From contig NZ_CP027727.1 in the NCBI RefSeq assembly GCF_003851685.1, positions 372,001 through 436,000 of the forward strand: 64,000 bases of DNA. Reading direction: 5' to 3'. Every line of letters starts with the position of its first letter. Position 1 is the stretch's first letter. The stretch is from Pseudomonas sp. R5-89-07. GTDB taxonomy: Bacteria; Pseudomonadota; Gammaproteobacteria; Pseudomonadales; Pseudomonadaceae. The translations under genes and the position numbers were made by a program. The notes below the pieces were generated by a model. The model did not search any database. It was not told where the DNA came from and was given only the letters and a program-made list of their open reading frames with translations. Below are positions 8,501 through 17,435 of the stretch, one piece after another.

Positions 8501-11500
8501 TGAACCGTGGGCAACTGATCAACCGCGACCACGGCCTGATCGCGACCCCAGGCCAATTGCTGCTGAGCAACCTGGGCAGCGTCGACAACAGCCAGGGCGG
8601 CGAGATTTCCAGCACGCAATCGTTCCTGCTGGCGGCCGACGCGGTGAACAACCAGGGCGGCAAAATCATCAGCGGCGACAGCCTTCAGGTACGTATCGCC
8701 AAGGCCCTGGATAACAGCGTCGAAGGTGTGTTGTCAGCCAAGAATCTCTTGCAGGTGGAGGCAGACAGCCTGGACAACCAGGCCGGTGGCGCACTCGCCA
8801 GCCGTGGCGCGCTGGACCTGAAGGTCACTGGCGTTCTGGACAACCATAACCAGGGGCTGATCTCCGCTGCCACTGCGCTTACTGCAACCTCGGGCTCATT
8901 GAACAACAGTGCCAACGGTCGGCTTTCTGCCGGCACGCTCCACACCCTCAACACCGGCGCACTGGACAATTCCCAGGGCGGGCAACTGGTCAGCGATGGC
9001 AGCCTGACGGTGACCGCCGCCGATGTGGATAACCGCAGCGGCGTGATCGGCAGCCAGCACGCCTTGAACCTGACCGTCGCCAACCTCGACAACGGCGCGG
9101 GCCTGATCAACAGTCAAAGCGACCTCACCTTGGTGGGCCAGCGTGTGGACTCAAGCCTGGGCGGGGAAATCTCGTCCAAGGGCGACTTGAAACTCACCAT
9201 CCAAAAGCTGATTCAGCGCCAGGGTCGTTTGATCGGCGAGCGCGCCGTGACCCTCGACCTGCAAGGCGGGGACCTGAACAACAACGGCGGTTTGATCAGC
9301 GCCAAAGGGCCGTTGACCTTCGCGCGCCTGGCCAACCTGAGCAACCGTAAACAAGGCGAAATCTCCAGCCAGACAGCGTTCAGCGTGGCCGCCAAACGCA
9401 TCGATAACGGCGATCGCGGGGTTATTCTCAGCGCCGATCAACTGCGCCTCGAAGCGGATGCGGTGGTCAACGCTGACAAGGGTTTGATCTCCGGTTGGAA
9501 CGGCCTGACCGTCGTCGGCGGCAGCCTGGACAACAGCGCCGAAGGCACGTTGTCGAGTAAGAGCGGTACCTTGCAAGCCACGCTCACCGGCACGTTGGAT
9601 AACCACGCAGCGGGTGCCCTGGTCAGTCAGGGCATGCAAACCATCAACGCGGCCAACCTGAACAATGATCGAGGGATCATCTCGGGCCAGGCGGATGTCA
9701 GCCTCACCGTTACCGGGCGCCTGGACAACAGCAACGGCGGCTTGATCTCCGCCGCTCAGCAACTGGGCTTCAACCATGCCCAGAGTGAAATCCTCAACCG
9801 TGGCGGCCAGATCAGTGCCGCCAACATCACCCTGATTGGCCAAAGCCTGGACAACAGCGCCGGTCAGCTGATCAGCCAGGGCACCCTGGAAGGCACCCTC
9901 AGCGGTGCGCTGATCAACGCCAACAACGCCCGCCTGGCCAGTGGCGCCGCCTTGCTGCTGAACGCGTCGAGCCTGGATAACCGGGGCGGCCAACTGGTCA
10001 GCCAGGATCGGCTCGACCTGACCCTCGCCAACGGCGATCTGGATAACCGCGACAAAGGCACTCTTGCCAGCCAGAAAGACTTGGTGATCAAGCTATTGGC
10101 CGGTGACATCAACAACCAGCAGGACGGCCTGATCTTCAGCCAGAAGGGCAAGCTTGATCTGGCTGCGCGTACCCTGAATAACCAGAAGGGCACGTTACAA
10201 AGCCAGACCGACAACCAGCTGCGCCTCAGTGGCGCCCTGAACAACCAGGGCGGCCGGGTCGACAGCCTCAATGGCAACCTGGACCTGCAAACGGCCAGTG
10301 TGGCCAACACCGCTGGCGGCATCCTCAACAGCAGCAAGGGCTGGATCAAACTGGTCAGCGGCCTGTTCGACAACGGCAGCGGGATCACCCAGGCGCAGTC
10401 ACTGGACATTACCGCCAAGGGCGGTTTGCTCAATCAACTGGGGCACCTCTCGGCCCTGAGCGGCGAAAACCTCATCGTCACCAGCACCCTGAATAACCAG
10501 GGTGGCGGTGTGTACGCCGACACCTTGCTCAAGGTCACGGCCCAGGATTTCGATAACCAGGGCACGGCTGCCGGCAACGGCGGCAAGGTCGGCGCGCGCA
10601 CCATCGACTTCGGCCTGACAGGCACCCTGAGCAACCGCTTTGGCCTGATCGAAAGCGACGACACCCTGGGCCTCTCCGCGCAAACCATCAGCAACGTCGG
10701 CGGTACCCTGCGCGCCATGGGCCGCACCGGTTCCACCCGCATCAGCACGCTGGGGCTGTTCGATAACCGCCTCGGTGCGCTGGAAAGCGCCAACGAAGCG
10801 CTCAACCTGCAAGCGGCTAGCCTGGACAACAACGGCGGGCGCATCGTGCACACCGGCAGCGGCACATTCGACCTGACCTCCGACCAGGTCACCCGTGCCG
10901 GCGGCAGCTTCGTCACCAGCGGCCAGCTGGACATCAAGGCTGCGAGCTGGACCAACAGCAGCGTGATCCAGGCCGGGCGCCTGAACCTCGACATCGGCCA
11001 GTTCACCCAGACCGCCAGCGGCCAGTTGCTGGGTGCACAAAGCCTGACCGGCACCGGCGACACCTGGACCAACGAAGGCCTGCTGGCCAGCGACGGCACC
11101 CTCAACCTGACACTGACCGGTGGCTACAGCGGCAACGGTCGCGTCAGCAGCCTGGGCGGCATGACCCTCACCAGCGCCCGCATGGACCTGGGCGATAACG
11201 CACGCATTGCCGGCGGTGCACTTACCCAGATCAACAGCACTACCCTGAACAATCGCGGCCGCCTGACGTCGGTAGGCGACCTGACCGTCAACGCCAACAC
11301 ATTGAACAACTACGGCACCCTGGGCGGCGCTGAAAAAGTTCGCCTGAACGCCACTCACCTGCTCAACGACAAGGGCCTGATCTTCAGCGGCAACGACATG
11401 ACGTTGCGCGTCAACGACTTCAGCAACCGCTATGGCGACGTCTACAGCCTGGGCGGCCTGGACATCGCCCGAGACGACGCAAGCGGGCGCAGCACCTTGA

Positions 11501-14500
11501 TCGAAAACGTCTCCGGCACTTTGGAGAGCAGCGGCAATATGCGTCTGCTGGCCGACACCCTGAGCAACCGCCGCGACCAGTTCAGCACCGAAATGAAACT
11601 GGTGTCGGGCAGCTTCGACACCTACTACGACGATTTTTGTGATGGCAAGGGCTGTGAAGTGCACTTCCGCTCGGTTGAGCGCTACGAAGATGTTGTCACG
11701 GGCAGTTCCCCCACGGCGTATATCTCGTCGGGCGCGGGCCTGACGGTTGGCGCGCAAACCGTCGACAACCTCTACAGCTCGATGTCGGCGGCGGGCAACA
11801 TTCAGATCGATACCGGTGTACTGAACAACATAGGCGCGGCAGGCGGTGAGGATCGTCACTTCGACTCGGAGTTCTATACCCGCAACGACAGCGTCTACAA
11901 CACGTTTATCACTCGCAGGGACCAGTTCAACCTCTACAACAACCCCAATTCGGCCGACTACCGTCCCGGCGAAATGACCATCGCCAAGCTGAGGGACGGG
12001 ATCGGTAACTTCTACAACGATTCCAGCTATGTGGTCGCCACTGCCGGACGTGTGATTGCCCCCGCCGTTATTCAGGCGGCTGGATCAGTCACGGTTAACG
12101 CTACGCAGCAAATCAACAACAGCGTCATCCGCGCCAACGCCACGGACATCAATACCCCGGCGCAAAACCGCAACACCAACTCCGACGTGTTTGCCTCCAC
12201 GGTCAAGCCGGCGATCACCGCGCAACTGCCGCCGGACCTGGCCCAGCGTCAGGTCAACCCGGTGACCTTGCCCGGCTTCAGCCTGCCGACCGGCCAGAAC
12301 GGCCTATTCCGCCTCAGCGGCCAGGCCGCGAAAGCCGGAGCAGCGGGTAAAGCGGCCACTGGCAGCGGTGACTTCAGCGTGAGTGGGCGTGTGGTCAGCG
12401 CCGCCGAGCGCGAGAAAACCCTCGACTACAACGCCGTGCAAGAGCGCGGCTTCAGCCTCGACGGTCAGCCGGTCAGCGGCGCGGTCAACGGCCAGGGTCC
12501 GCTGGTGCTGGACAGCCGTGCACCGTCGGTCACCCGCGTGCAGGGTGTGCCGGACATCGCCCCGGTGGACAACAGCCACAAATACCTGATCGAAACCAAC
12601 CCGGCGCTCACTGACCTCAAGCAGTTCATGAGTTCCGACTACCTGCTCGGCAAACTCGGCTACAACCCCGACACCAGCTGGAAGCGCCTGGGCGACGGCC
12701 TCTACGAGCAACGCCTGATCCGCGAAGCCGTGGTAGCGCGTACCGGCCAGCGCTACATCAACGGCATCGCCAGTGACGACCAGCTGTTCCGCTACCTGAT
12801 GGACAACGCCATCTCCTACAAGGACTCGCTCAACCTGCAACTCGGCGTGTCCCTCACCGCCGAACAAGTCGCGGCGCTGACCCACGACATCGTCTGGATG
12901 GAGGAGGCCGAGGTCAACGGCCAGAAAGTCCTGACGCCTGTTTTATACCTGGCCCAGGCCAACAACCGCCTGGCGCCCAACGGCGCACTGATCCAGGGCC
13001 AGGACGTGAGCCTGATCAGCGGCGGCGACCTGCACAACAGCGGCACCCTGCGCGCCACCAACAACCTGAGCATGGTCGCGAACAACATCGACAACAGCGG
13101 CCTGATGCAAGCCGGCAACCGCCTGGAAATGCTCGCCACCGATTCGATCCGCAACAGCCGTGGCGGCATCATCACCGGCCGCGACATCAGCGCCACGGCC
13201 GTGACCGGCGACATCATCAACGAGCGCACCGTCACCACCTTCAAGCGCGACGGCGAGAAATTCCAACTGCGCGACGACGTGGTCAGCGATGCCTCCCGCT
13301 TCGAAGCAACCGATACCTTGAGGCTTAATGCCGGCCGGGATGTGCTCAACGTAGGCAGCACGCTGAAAGCCGGCGGCAACGCCAGCGTGACCGCAGGCCG
13401 TGACGTAGTGATCGCCAGCCAAACCGAAGAAGACAGCGCCGCCTACCAGCGCCGTCGGGTCAAGAGCACCGAACAAACCCTGCTGCAACACGGCTCCAGC
13501 GTGGAGGTGGGCGGTAACCTCGCCATTGAGGCTCGGCGGGATATTGCGGTTATTGCCAGTACCGTCAGCGCGGCCAAAGACCTCAGCGCCAAGGCCGGGG
13601 AAAACCTGACCCTGTCGTCCGCTGCCAACGAACAGCACGATTACTCCAAAGGCAAAAAAGGCGACACCAAAACCACCACCCAACTGGACAACGTCACCCA
13701 GCAAAGCGCCGAACTCAAAGCCGGCGGCGACCTGATCGCCGTGGCCGGCACCGACCTGACCCTGGTCGCCAGCAAGATCAGCGCGGGCAACGAAGCCTAT
13801 GTGCATGCCGATAACGAGTTGCAACTGCTGGCCGCGCAGGACAGTAACTACTCGCTGTATGACATGAGCAAGAAAGGCGGGTGGGGCAGCAAGAAGACCC
13901 AGCGTGATGAAGTGACCGATGTGAAGAACATCGGCAGTGAGATCAAGACGGGGGGGGACCTGACGCTGGAGAGTGGTGGGAATCAGAAGTATCAAGCGGC
14001 GAAGCTCGACAGTGGCGGGGATATTGCGATTGTCAGTGGTGGGGCGGTGACGTTTGAGGCGGTGAAGGATCTGCATCAGGAGAGTCATGAGAAGAGCAAG
14101 GGAGATGCGTTCTGGACATCGTCAAAAGGTAAAGGAAATACGGATGAGACCCTGCGCCAGACCCAAATGGTGGCTGAGGGAAACATTGCGATCAAGGCAG
14201 TGGAAGGCCTGAAGATCGACGTCAATCAGGTCAATCAACAGACCGTCAGCCAATCGATTGAGGCGATGGTAAAGGCCGATCCGCAACTGGCCTGGATCAA
14301 AGACGCGGAGGCTCGCGGAGATGTGGACTGGAGGCAGGTCAAGGAGATTCATGACAGCTTCAAGTACAGCAATTCGGGGTTGGGGCCGGCGTCGCAGATT
14401 ATTATTGCGATTGTGATGGCGGCGGTGGTTGGGCCGCTAGCTGCGGGCGCTGCCGCAGGGGCGGGGGCCGGCGCTGGGGTAGCTGCTGGAGCTGGAGCAG

Positions 14501-16134
14501 TGGCAGCGGGAGCGGCGACCAACGCTACGGTCAGCGTCGTTAATAACCGTGGCAACTTGGGCGCAGTGCTCAAGGATGTGACCTCTTCAGATGCGATGAA
14601 GGGGTATGTGATTGCTGGTGTTACTGCAGGCATGACCGCTGCTTATTTTGGTGATTGGACGGGGACTCAAACAAACACAATCACTGGGAAAGTTACGACG
14701 CCGGGCCTACTGAACACTTGGAGTGGTGTCGGTAAATTCGCCGCCAACCAGACGCTACAAAGCGGCACCTCCATGCTGCTGAGCAAGGCGCTGGGGCAGG
14801 GCGGTAGCGCTAGCGATGCGTTGAAAGGCGCGCTGTTTAATACCTTGGCGGCAGCGAGTTTCAACCTAGTTGGCAATTTCACCGAAGGTGTAATCGCTGA
14901 TGGCTCTGCACCCAAAATCGCGATTCACGCGATGGTCGGTGGTTTGCTGTCTGAAGCCACAGGCGGCGATTTCAAAACTGGCGCGTTGGCGGCAGGGGCG
15001 AATGAGGCGCTGGTGACTCATTTGGATGCGCTGGTCAAAGGTAACGAAGAGCTGCTGACGATGAGTTCGCAGATCGTTGGTGTACTGGCGGCGGCGGGGC
15101 AGACGGACGCGGATGCGGCTACGCTGGAGAAGGGCAAATGGATTGCACAGAACTCCACGCAATACAATTATTTATCTCATAACCAACTGGAGCGAGCAGC
15201 CAAAAAGATAGCGGCTTGCACCAACGACGCTTGCATTGAAGACACGACGCGCAAATTCAAAGAACTGAGCATACAACAGGACCTTGATGCGATAGCAAGC
15301 TGCCGGGCAACCCCGTCGTCCTGCGCCACTCACTCAAAAGTCGTCGCCAATACCATGGCGGACCTCGACCCCATTAAAGACATAGTTGACTACGGATCGC
15401 CGAAAGCCCGAGAGGCTGTACAAAACCTCATAAATTCGAATTATGAATTCCAAGAGATGCTAGCCACTGCCACCACTGAGCATTCGGTAGGCGCGATGGT
15501 TGATTCGCTTAAAGCCAAATGGGGGCTTAGTGATGCGCAGGCGCAAGCAATCACGGATGACCTGAAGGTTGCGTTGGCGGCAGGGTTAGGTACCGCGGCA
15601 GGGGTTCTGGCTTACAAGCGTGCGGTTGCGAGTGCTGGGAAAAGCGCTCCTATAAAAAATCATAATCCTACGAGTGACAAAACTGACTCGGAAACCGGTA
15701 CTCTGGTTGAAAGGAGTGTTTTGGAGACGAGCCCCAAAGTAATAAATCAGGCCGAGCCAGAAGTTCTTGCAAAGGTTAATAAGGGACGCAGCCCATATTC
15801 TGAGTTAAACGGTGCAATTGGGGAGGCTCGTGGCTGGAGTCAGGCTATTGAATCGGGGCAAACACCAATTTCCGGACCTGGGAAAGCGTCACTCCCAGGT
15901 GCAGATTACATTACGTATGATCCATCATCGCGATCTGTGATCGTCTGGGACGCCAAGTATCGTGCTCCTGGCGGAAGCTATCCGACGTCCTTGCCAGATT
16001 CAAAGTTACAGGCCTGGCAGTCAGAGATCATAAACTCTGTTAAAAATATGCCGGAGGGATCGGCCAAAGCAGCCGCAGAGAGTGCGCTTAAGGCTGGCAG
16101 GGTCGAAGGCCGAATATTCAAATGGCCACAATAG
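5539..16134 (+). CDS. cdiA: CdiA-type filamentous haemagglutinin exoprotein with C-terminal nuclease-like toxin
   Basis: A 3531-residue TpsA protein. An extended signal peptide (cleavage near residue 48, AQAEG) is followed by the TPS secretion domain with NPNL at 116-119 and NPYGI at 156-160. A very long beta-helix of ~20-residue FHA repeats of the type 'LDNxxGGxISS' runs to about residue 2000. A Tyr/Asp-rich non-repeat zone (about 2015-2175) is the likely receptor-binding region. A YP-like segment (about 2200-2480), FHA-2 repeats (about 2480-2870), and a Gly/Ala-rich DUF637-type region beginning GPASQIIIAIVMAAVVGP (about 2945) follow. The pretoxin boundary is near WIAQNSTQYNYL (about 3200); I found no VENN motif. 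The final ~100 residues carry E3429 (GEARGW), D3456 (GADYI) and D3471-x-K3473 (WDAKYR), the layout of a PD-(D/E)XK nuclease. The last ~900 bases are visibly lower in GC. It would deliver the toxin into touching cells. Confidence 0.93.
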   Translation: MDVRQFAFLARQPSATLKRRDAFLGLPKRGLALILVNALFWQPLLAQAEGIVVSAPGTTVGAAGNGVPVVNIATPNGAGLSHNQFQQYNVGPNGVILNNATGTLVNTQLGGYIVGNPNLKGGAASVILNEVNGGSASQLRGYTEVAGQSAKVIVANPYGITCSGCGFINTPNVTLTTGKPIIDSTGQLKSYQVDGGAVTIDGEGLNASNVDRFDIITRSAKINAQINARELNVIAGRNDVDAQSLKTTVRADDGSAKPELAIDSSALGGMYAGAIKLVGTEAGVGVKLDGTLAASGGDIQLDANGRLSMVNAKASEAVVIKADQLDATGAVYAGTRIDVQTTTGLSNQKSLAARDSISLTSSGQVTNNGIIEAGVNGDESRNASGDVNLKAASLQNTQSVVASRTLKVTTSQALNNQGGTLSGVNTVASAGQLDNRGGRVLGTDSLKVNATGLDNRAAGLLHSDNSADVTVTAAVDNQNGRVIGLKNLTLNAGQLTNDNGLVASQEQAHVTAGPLSNRAGEISAQQTTLSATSLDNRSGKLLGSNLNVTASGAIDNRLGIFSATSLLTVQAASLDNSDKGSVASQGNLTATISGLLDNRREGNLVSQGAQQVSFGQLNNAQAGLVSSKTTLALHGDTLTNQGGLVIADGALALTGGSVDNSQKGVISSKADTRVELASLNNGNGGQLSSDGRLTLNANQLDNSAGRISAKGDLLATVGLLNQQAGELVSDGALSLVGNSVDNRNGGFIAATNGVDLRSQTVLNQQGEISSQAKVLLVADQLNNSAGKVIGDSGLTLTVQRLLNQSKGLLAGRDSLVLSGGQLDNSLGGRVSSQKDLNINLTGDLLNQGQGTLLSEGVLTVKAGTLDNRQGGILSAANALSITTDGQLNNQSGKLLADGTATLVSAALNNSQGGVISAKQQVDVRSAGLNNSQRGSISSDAGIILNAGQLDNSQQGSIFAKSTVKATLTGMDQHDHGELVSNTSIDLDMNRGQLINRDHGLIATPGQLLLSNLGSVDNSQGGEISSTQSFLLAADAVNNQGGKIISGDSLQVRIAKALDNSVEGVLSAKNLLQVEADSLDNQAGGALASRGALDLKVTGVLDNHNQGLISAATALTATSGSLNNSANGRLSAGTLHTLNTGALDNSQGGQLVSDGSLTVTAADVDNRSGVIGSQHALNLTVANLDNGAGLINSQSDLTLVGQRVDSSLGGEISSKGDLKLTIQKLIQRQGRLIGERAVTLDLQGGDLNNNGGLISAKGPLTFARLANLSNRKQGEISSQTAFSVAAKRIDNGDRGVILSADQLRLEADAVVNADKGLISGWNGLTVVGGSLDNSAEGTLSSKSGTLQATLTGTLDNHAAGALVSQGMQTINAANLNNDRGIISGQADVSLTVTGRLDNSNGGLISAAQQLGFNHAQSEILNRGGQISAANITLIGQSLDNSAGQLISQGTLEGTLSGALINANNARLASGAALLLNASSLDNRGGQLVSQDRLDLTLANGDLDNRDKGTLASQKDLVIKLLAGDINNQQDGLIFSQKGKLDLAARTLNNQKGTLQSQTDNQLRLSGALNNQGGRVDSLNGNLDLQTASVANTAGGILNSSKGWIKLVSGLFDNGSGITQAQSLDITAKGGLLNQLGHLSALSGENLIVTSTLNNQGGGVYADTLLKVTAQDFDNQGTAAGNGGKVGARTIDFGLTGTLSNRFGLIESDDTLGLSAQTISNVGGTLRAMGRTGSTRISTLGLFDNRLGALESANEALNLQAASLDNNGGRIVHTGSGTFDLTSDQVTRAGGSFVTSGQLDIKAASWTNSSVIQAGRLNLDIGQFTQTASGQLLGAQSLTGTGDTWTNEGLLASDGTLNLTLTGGYSGNGRVSSLGGMTLTSARMDLGDNARIAGGALTQINSTTLNNRGRLTSVGDLTVNANTLNNYGTLGGAEKVRLNATHLLNDKGLIFSGNDMTLRVNDFSNRYGDVYSLGGLDIARDDASGRSTLIENVSGTLESSGNMRLLADTLSNRRDQFSTEMKLVSGSFDTYYDDFCDGKGCEVHFRSVERYEDVVTGSSPTAYISSGAGLTVGAQTVDNLYSSMSAAGNIQIDTGVLNNIGAAGGEDRHFDSEFYTRNDSVYNTFITRRDQFNLYNNPNSADYRPGEMTIAKLRDGIGNFYNDSSYVVATAGRVIAPAVIQAAGSVTVNATQQINNSVIRANATDINTPAQNRNTNSDVFASTVKPAITAQLPPDLAQRQVNPVTLPGFSLPTGQNGLFRLSGQAAKAGAAGKAATGSGDFSVSGRVVSAAEREKTLDYNAVQERGFSLDGQPVSGAVNGQGPLVLDSRAPSVTRVQGVPDIAPVDNSHKYLIETNPALTDLKQFMSSDYLLGKLGYNPDTSWKRLGDGLYEQRLIREAVVARTGQRYINGIASDDQLFRYLMDNAISYKDSLNLQLGVSLTAEQVAALTHDIVWMEEAEVNGQKVLTPVLYLAQANNRLAPNGALIQGQDVSLISGGDLHNSGTLRATNNLSMVANNIDNSGLMQAGNRLEMLATDSIRNSRGGIITGRDISATAVTGDIINERTVTTFKRDGEKFQLRDDVVSDASRFEATDTLRLNAGRDVLNVGSTLKAGGNASVTAGRDVVIASQTEEDSAAYQRRRVKSTEQTLLQHGSSVEVGGNLAIEARRDIAVIASTVSAAKDLSAKAGENLTLSSAANEQHDYSKGKKGDTKTTTQLDNVTQQSAELKAGGDLIAVAGTDLTLVASKISAGNEAYVHADNELQLLAAQDSNYSLYDMSKKGGWGSKKTQRDEVTDVKNIGSEIKTGGDLTLESGGNQKYQAAKLDSGGDIAIVSGGAVTFEAVKDLHQESHEKSKGDAFWTSSKGKGNTDETLRQTQMVAEGNIAIKAVEGLKIDVNQVNQQTVSQSIEAMVKADPQLAWIKDAEARGDVDWRQVKEIHDSFKYSNSGLGPASQIIIAIVMAAVVGPLAAGAAAGAGAGAGVAAGAGAVAAGAATNATVSVVNNRGNLGAVLKDVTSSDAMKGYVIAGVTAGMTAAYFGDWTGTQTNTITGKVTTPGLLNTWSGVGKFAANQTLQSGTSMLLSKALGQGGSASDALKGALFNTLAAASFNLVGNFTEGVIADGSAPKIAIHAMVGGLLSEATGGDFKTGALAAGANEALVTHLDALVKGNEELLTMSSQIVGVLAAAGQTDADAATLEKGKWIAQNSTQYNYLSHNQLERAAKKIAACTNDACIEDTTRKFKELSIQQDLDAIASCRATPSSCATHSKVVANTMADLDPIKDIVDYGSPKAREAVQNLINSNYEFQEMLATATTEHSVGAMVDSLKAKWGLSDAQAQAITDDLKVALAAGLGTAAGVLAYKRAVASAGKSAPIKNHNPTSDKTDSETGTLVERSVLETSPKVINQAEPEVLAKVNKGRSPYSELNGAIGEARGWSQAIESGQTPISGPGKASLPGADYITYDPSSRSVIVWDAKYRAPGGSYPTSLPDSKLQAWQSEIINSVKNMPEGSAKAAAESALKAGRVEGRIFKWPQ

Positions 16135-16150
16135 GCTTGAGGTATTTAAG

Positions 16151-16636
16151 ATGAAAGAATGGTCATCGCTGTGCAAGTCAAAGGTTGGGGACGCCGTTGA
16201 TGTACGGGAGCAATGCGTTATCGCTATGGACGACGGCGCATACAAAGTTTCAGACGATCAGTATTTTTTAGCTGACGCTTTTTCTGATGAGGGAGAGGAA
16301 AAACTTCGTTTGCTATCCCTCTACTGGGCTTGCAGTGAGCCTGCATTTAGAAGAGCCTACTACAGGGATGTTGAAAATGATGACATGGCCGTATGCCGGC
16401 CGCCGCCTGAGTTGCTTCCGGTTGGGGCGGGGGGGACCTATAGTCAGATTAAAAATGCTCTTAGTTCTCTTGGTTCTGAGAAGTTTATGGAGTACGCGTC
16501 TTATCGTGTTATGTCTGATGGTGCATTTGTTCATAAGGGCTTAGAAAGTTCATTGGCTGTTTATTATTTTCGCTTGCATGATATTGTTGATGATGAACTG
16601 CCTTACGCGATACTGTGGAAGCTTTCTAGTGTGTGA
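16151..16636 (+). CDS. cdiI: Candidate CdiI immunity protein for the CdiA toxin
   Basis: 161 residues, starting 16 bases after the cdiA stop behind a TTGAGG-type ribosome-binding site; the longer upstream frame runs inside cdiA and is rejected. No signal peptide or membrane helix; acidic overall (for example DVENDDMA and DIVDDELPYAI), as expected for a protein neutralising a basic nuclease. I do not recognise a named Imm family. The call rests on position (immediately 3' of cdiA, same strand), size and lower GC. It should bind the C-terminal toxin domain in the cytoplasm of the producing cell and of its siblings. Confidence 0.7.
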   Translation: MKEWSSLCKSKVGDAVDVREQCVIAMDDGAYKVSDDQYFLADAFSDEGEEKLRLLSLYWACSEPAFRRAYYRDVENDDMAVCRPPPELLPVGAGGTYSQIKNALSSLGSEKFMEYASYRVMSDGAFVHKGLESSLAVYYFRLHDIVDDELPYAILWKLSSV

Positions 16637-16669
16637 TTTATAAGAGGCAACGTCCTGTTTCTGGGTTGA

Positions 16670-17005
16670 AGCGGTGCAAAAGCGACAGTCAGTTCTCCGT
16701 TAAAACTTGGCGAAACCAAGACAATCAATGATGTCAGCATGACTCGTGTAGGAAGATGGATGTCTCCTGATGAGCTGGCGCAGATGCAAAATACAAATAA
16801 ACTGGTGCAAGGCGGTGGAGGAAAAACCTTTATTTCGACTAATGGCATCGCTGACTTTAAAGGGGCTGCACCCAAAGGCTCTGTCTATGTTGAGTTTGAT
16901 GTTCCAGCTAACAGCTTGCTGCAAGGCGGAAAAGATGGCTGGTTTAAAATGATTGGCCCTAATGGAAAATGGGGTCAGACCACTATTCTTCTGGCGGAGC
17001 ACTAA
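16670..17005 (+). pseudogene. Orphan toxin fragment resembling TreTu-type ADP-ribosyltransferase toxins
   Basis: An open frame with no start of its own (the first ATG is at 16739) runs on from sequence that reads like the interior of an exported toxin. The visible part has TRVGRWMSPDEL, then GGGGKTFISTNG, then GSVYVEFDVP and GWFKMIGPNG. The order R ... S-T ... E fits the R-S-E core of ADP-ribosyltransferases, and the wording is close to that of the TreTu family, which modifies EF-Tu. After GPNGK the frame enters the repeated hairpin element, which supplies WGQTTILLAEH and a stop, so the original C-terminus is probably lost. It looks like a displaced cdiA-CT/Rhs-CT module. Function, if any, would need in-frame recombination with cdiA. 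Family assignment is from memory of the motif. Confidence 0.6.
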
Positions 17006-17025
17006 ACGTGGTCTGACCCCTGTTT
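16966..17025 (+). repeat. 13-bp-arm hairpin element, copy 1
   Basis: Perfect inverted repeat GGGGTCAGACCAC (16971-16983) / GTGGTCTGACCCC (17008-17020) around a 24-base loop containing CTGGCGGAGCACTAAAC. An A-run lies on the left and a T-run on the right, so it could also act as a bidirectional terminator. The same element recurs at 18729-18790 and 18858-18930. It ends the TreTu-like frame. Confidence 0.85.
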
Positions 17026-17148
17026 TTCGCTGGAGCTGGGCGCCCAATTTATGAGTTAATTATTAATGGGCAGCCACAGCGAATTGCTGTGACTGTTGGC
17101 GACAACGGCTTTGTCGTCGGTGCAAATCCAAGGGGTAGCGTTAAGTGA
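17017..17148 (+). pseudogene. Orphan toxin C-terminal tail, second module
   Basis: Immediately after hairpin copy 1 an open frame of about 43 codons reads FAGAGRPIYELIINGQ ... VGDNGFVVGANPRGSVK and then stops at 17146-17148. It has no start codon or ribosome-binding site of its own and reads like the end of a CdiA- or Rhs-type toxin. Its stop overlaps the GTG start of the next gene (GTGA), exactly the coupling expected between a toxin and its immunity gene. The toxin family cannot be named from so short a tail. Confidence 0.55.
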
Positions 17149-17435
17149 AAAATATAAAGTTGATGGCGGATTATCAGTGTCATCCGCTTTGGAATATGTC
17201 CCCCGATGAGTATGGGGACATAGCTCCTTGCGAGCTTCCTATCTCTGAAGAGCTTCAGCTGCGTCTATCAAAGTGGGCCGCTATATACGATGAAACACTG
17301 GATGTTGATTACCCGCCAAACTCTGGGTTCAAGAGTGAGGAATTAGAACGAGAATTCAAGCGAGAGGGAGAGCGATTAGCTGAAAGCTTGAGAAATGAAC
17401 TCGGTCCGGATTTTTCTATTTTCCTTAAAATTTAG
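17145..17435 (+). CDS. Orphan immunity-like protein, 96 aa
   Basis: Starts with GTG at 17145, overlapping the stop of the toxin tail by GTGA. It is small, soluble and acidic, with a helical Glu/Arg-rich C-terminal half (KSEELEREFKREGERLAESL). The N-terminal KLMADYQCHPLWNMSPDEYG recalls small immunity proteins I have seen beside polymorphic toxins, but I cannot name the family. The frame is intact although its toxin is reduced to a tail, so it may protect against neighbours that still carry that toxin. An internal ATG seven codons in is an alternative start. Confidence 0.65.
   Translation: MKNIKLMADYQCHPLWNMSPDEYGDIAPCELPISEELQLRLSKWAAIYDETLDVDYPPNSGFKSEELEREFKREGERLAESLRNELGPDFSIFLKI

Noticed and set aside
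6900..10600. Regular short repeats that could be taken for a CRISPR array
   Set aside because: The periodicity is ~60 bases of degenerate coding sequence (LDNxxG repeats), not identical repeats with unique spacers, and no cas gene is present.
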